A stretch of DNA of 8,635 nt from Clostridiales bacterium (GTDB lineage: Bacteria; Bacillota; Clostridia; Lachnospirales; WQUN01), in contig JAITPB010000044.1 in the NCBI GenBank assembly GCA_031289625.1, positions 1 to 8,635 on the forward strand. Reading direction: 5' to 3'. This document shows, piece after piece, positions 7,354-8,635 of this stretch. The first letter of the stretch is position 1. Every line of letters begins with the position of its first letter. The notes under the pieces are model-generated. The model ran no database searches. It was not told the DNA's origin and saw only the letters and a program-made list of their open reading frames with translations. The translations under genes and the position numbers were made by a program.

Positions 7354-8433
7354 TTATCCAGCAAGAATATTCCGCGCAATAATTCCGCTCATTTCTTTGG
7401 TTCCCGTTGGGGCCGCTCCGGCGCCGCGGATGTCCGCCGTGCGGTACCCCGCCTCCAGCGCTTTTGTGACCGCGCTTTCAATCGCGGCCGCCTCTTCTTC
7501 CAGATGAAAAGAATACCGGAACATCATGGCCGCGGATAAAATCGACGCAATGGGGTTCGCCAGGTTTTGACCGGCAATGTCCGGCGCGGAGCCGTGGATG
7601 GGTTCATACAGGCCGAACCCGGATCCGCCCAGGCTGGCCGACGGCAGCATACCGATAGAGCCGGTAATTTGGCTGGCCTCGTCGGACAAAATATCCCCAA
7701 ACATATTCGTGGTGACAATCACATCGAAGCGGCCCGGATCGCGGATGAGCTGCATGGCGGCGTTGTCCACGTAAAGATGATCCAGCATCACATCGGGATA
7801 TTCCCGCGCGGCAGCCAGAACCGTTTCCCGCCAAAGCCGGGAGGACTCCAGCACATTGGCTTTGTCTATGTTTGTCACGCGCTTTTGACGTTTTTGGGCG
7901 ATGGAAAACGCCATCACCGCGATCCGGCGCACCTCTTCCACCGAATAAAGCTCGGTGTCCCACGCGGCTTCGCCCATGTCCGTCTGCTTGCGGCCGCGAT
8001 CGCCAAAATATAGTCCGCCTGTCAGTTCCCGGACGACCATAATGTCAATCCCGTTGGGAACCAGTTCCGGGCGGAGCGGGCAGGCGTCCGCAAGCGCCTT
8101 GTGCAGTGCGGCCGGCCGGAGATTGGCATATAACCCCAGTTCCGATCGCAGACCCAGCAGGGCGCGTTCCGGCCGCTGATCCCCCGGAAGATGATCCCAT
8201 TGCCAGCCGCCGACCGCGCCGAGCATTACGCTGTCCGCATTTTTGCAAGCACGGATTGTTTCCCGGGGCAGCGGTTCGCCGGTTTTGTCAATGGCGGCGC
8301 CGCCCGCTTCCGCTTCGGCCAAAACAATCTGATGGGAAAATTTTTCTTCCACGGCCCGGATCGCTTGCAAAGCCCCGTCCAGGACTTCCGGCCCGATGCC
8401 GTCCCCCGGTATCACAGCTAAGTTGAATTTCAC
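7354..8433 (-). CDS. leuB: 3-Isopropylmalate dehydrogenase
   Basis: Cytoplasmic NAD- and Mg/Mn-dependent beta-decarboxylating dehydrogenase. It oxidises 3-isopropylmalate to 2-isopropyl-3-oxosuccinate, which decarboxylates to 2-ketoisocaproate in leucine synthesis. The 359 residues are typical. Visible signatures are IPGDGIGPEV near the N-terminus, substrate-binding R96 and R106 (LRSELGLYANLRP), R135 and Y142 in RELTGGLYFG, K191, metal ligands D223, D247 and D251 (family signature NMFGDILSDEASQITGSIG), and the NAD-binding HGSAPDIAG at 280-288 with D285. RELTGGLYFG favours isopropylmalate over isocitrate or tartrate relatives. The start is GTG, overlapping the leuD TGA as GTGA. An AAAAAAGGA run (8443-8451) lies 9 nt upstream. 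No in-frame alternative gives a better fit to the conserved N-terminus. Confidence 0.97.
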   Translation of the reverse strand: MKFNLAVIPGDGIGPEVLDGALQAIRAVEEKFSHQIVLAEAEAGGAAIDKTGEPLPRETIRACKNADSVMLGAVGGWQWDHLPGDQRPERALLGLRSELGLYANLRPAALHKALADACPLRPELVPNGIDIMVVRELTGGLYFGDRGRKQTDMGEAAWDTELYSVEEVRRIAVMAFSIAQKRQKRVTNIDKANVLESSRLWRETVLAAAREYPDVMLDHLYVDNAAMQLIRDPGRFDVIVTTNMFGDILSDEASQITGSIGMLPSASLGGSGFGLYEPIHGSAPDIAGQNLANPIASILSAAMMFRYSFHLEEEAAAIESAVTKALEAGYRTADIRGAGAAPTGTKEMSGIIARNILAG

Positions 8434-8635
8434 GCCAACACGTCCTTTTTTGTTCGGTTGATCAGCCCGCCGGCTTCGATGATTGCCCGCATGAAATCGG
8501 GGAAAGGCTCTGACTGATATGTCTCATGGCGGGTCAGATTATGAATCGCGCCGGTGGAAAAATCCACTTCTATCTGATCGCCGTTTTGGATGCTTTCCGC
8601 CGCTTCCGCGCATTCCAAAATCGGCAGGCCGATGT
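8430..8635 (-). CDS. leuD: 3-Isopropylmalate dehydratase small subunit, C-terminal part (cut by window edge)
   Basis: Only the last 67 or so residues are inside the window. The visible part reads IGLPILECAEAAESIQNGDQ, then EVDFSTGAIHNLT and EPFPDFMRAIIEAGGLI, which matches the C-terminus of LeuD. LeuD pairs with LeuC to isomerise 2-isopropylmalate to 3-isopropylmalate through 2-isopropylmaleate in leucine synthesis. LeuD itself holds no iron-sulfur cluster; LeuC does. The frame is open through position 8635. A TTG at 8618 is an internal leucine codon, not a start, because the conserved GLPILE segment continues upstream of it. The rest of leuD, and probably leuC, should lie just beyond the right edge. 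The stop overlaps the leuB start by 4 nt. Confidence 0.93.
   Translation of the reverse strand, partial: IGLPILECAEAAESIQNGDQIEVDFSTGAIHNLTRHETYQSEPFPDFMRAIIEAGGLINRTKKDVLA
8443..8451 (-). promoter_or_regulatory. Ribosome binding site for leuB (GTG start)
   Basis: AAAAAAGGA on the minus strand, 9 nt before a GTG at 8433. It lies inside the end of leuD and supports GTG as the leuB start. Confidence 0.65.

Noticed and set aside
7277..7359. Imperfect inverted repeat bracketing the leuB-ilvE gap as an attenuator
   Set aside because: The arms are only 8 bp with a bulge and enclose about 66 nt. There is no following U-run and no leader peptide, so I mention it only as context in the finding on this spacer.
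7318..7365. Possible internal promoter before ilvE (TATATT as a -10, TTGCTG or TGATTC as a -35)
   Set aside because: Spacings are 15 or more than 19 nt and the -35 matches are poor. The AT-rich gap alone can give such matches by chance.
8616..8618. TTG at 8618 as the start of a separate 62-residue gene
   Set aside because: The conserved LeuD sequence continues in frame upstream (IGLPI) to the window edge, so the TTG is an internal leucine codon of a truncated leuD.

Overview
The window looks like ordinary chromosomal DNA from a Clostridia-like member of the Bacillota (Firmicutes). This is inferred from three things. The first is a class A penicillin-binding protein with a Clostridia-style sequence and a long Pro-rich C-terminal tail. 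The second is a Bacillus-like branched-chain aminotransferase. The third is a compact leu-ilv gene cluster with purine-rich ribosome binding sites. I cannot name a genus. I see no mobile element, CRISPR array, tRNA or rRNA.

Layout. Positions 2-2815 (+ strand) hold a class A penicillin-binding protein whose reading frame is still open at the left edge, so its true start is probably outside the window. Positions 2813-2853 are a near-perfect palindrome that acts as a two-way intrinsic terminator and contains the stop codons of both converging genes. Everything to its right (2851-8635) is one minus-strand operon. In transcription order it reads leuD (3' part only), leuB, ilvE, ilvD, ilvB. Spacing is tight: a 4-nt overlap for leuD/leuB, a 77-nt gap for leuB/ilvE, a 4-nt overlap for ilvE/ilvD, and a 2-nt gap for ilvD/ilvB. 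The operon promoter and any leader control element lie outside the window.

How the genes work together. IlvB (acetolactate synthase, catalytic subunit), IlvD (dihydroxyacid dehydratase) and IlvE (branched-chain aminotransferase) supply steps 1, 3 and 4 of valine/isoleucine synthesis. LeuD (isopropylmalate isomerase, small subunit) and LeuB (isopropylmalate dehydrogenase) belong to the leucine branch, whose 2-ketoisocaproate product is also aminated by IlvE. Step 2 (IlvC) and the acetolactate synthase regulatory subunit (IlvN/IlvH) are absent from the visible part. IlvB is the last gene before the terminator, so they are not downstream either. The penicillin-binding protein is a convergent neighbour with no evident functional link.

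I found no previously undescribed system. The points worth a second look are modest: the stop-codon-containing palindrome, a CxxC pair in IlvE at the place of the mammalian redox switch, non-ATG starts fused to stop codons, the missing ilvC/ilvN, a direct repeat in the leuB-ilvE gap, and an insertion plus Cys-rich and Pro-rich C-terminal regions in the penicillin-binding protein.
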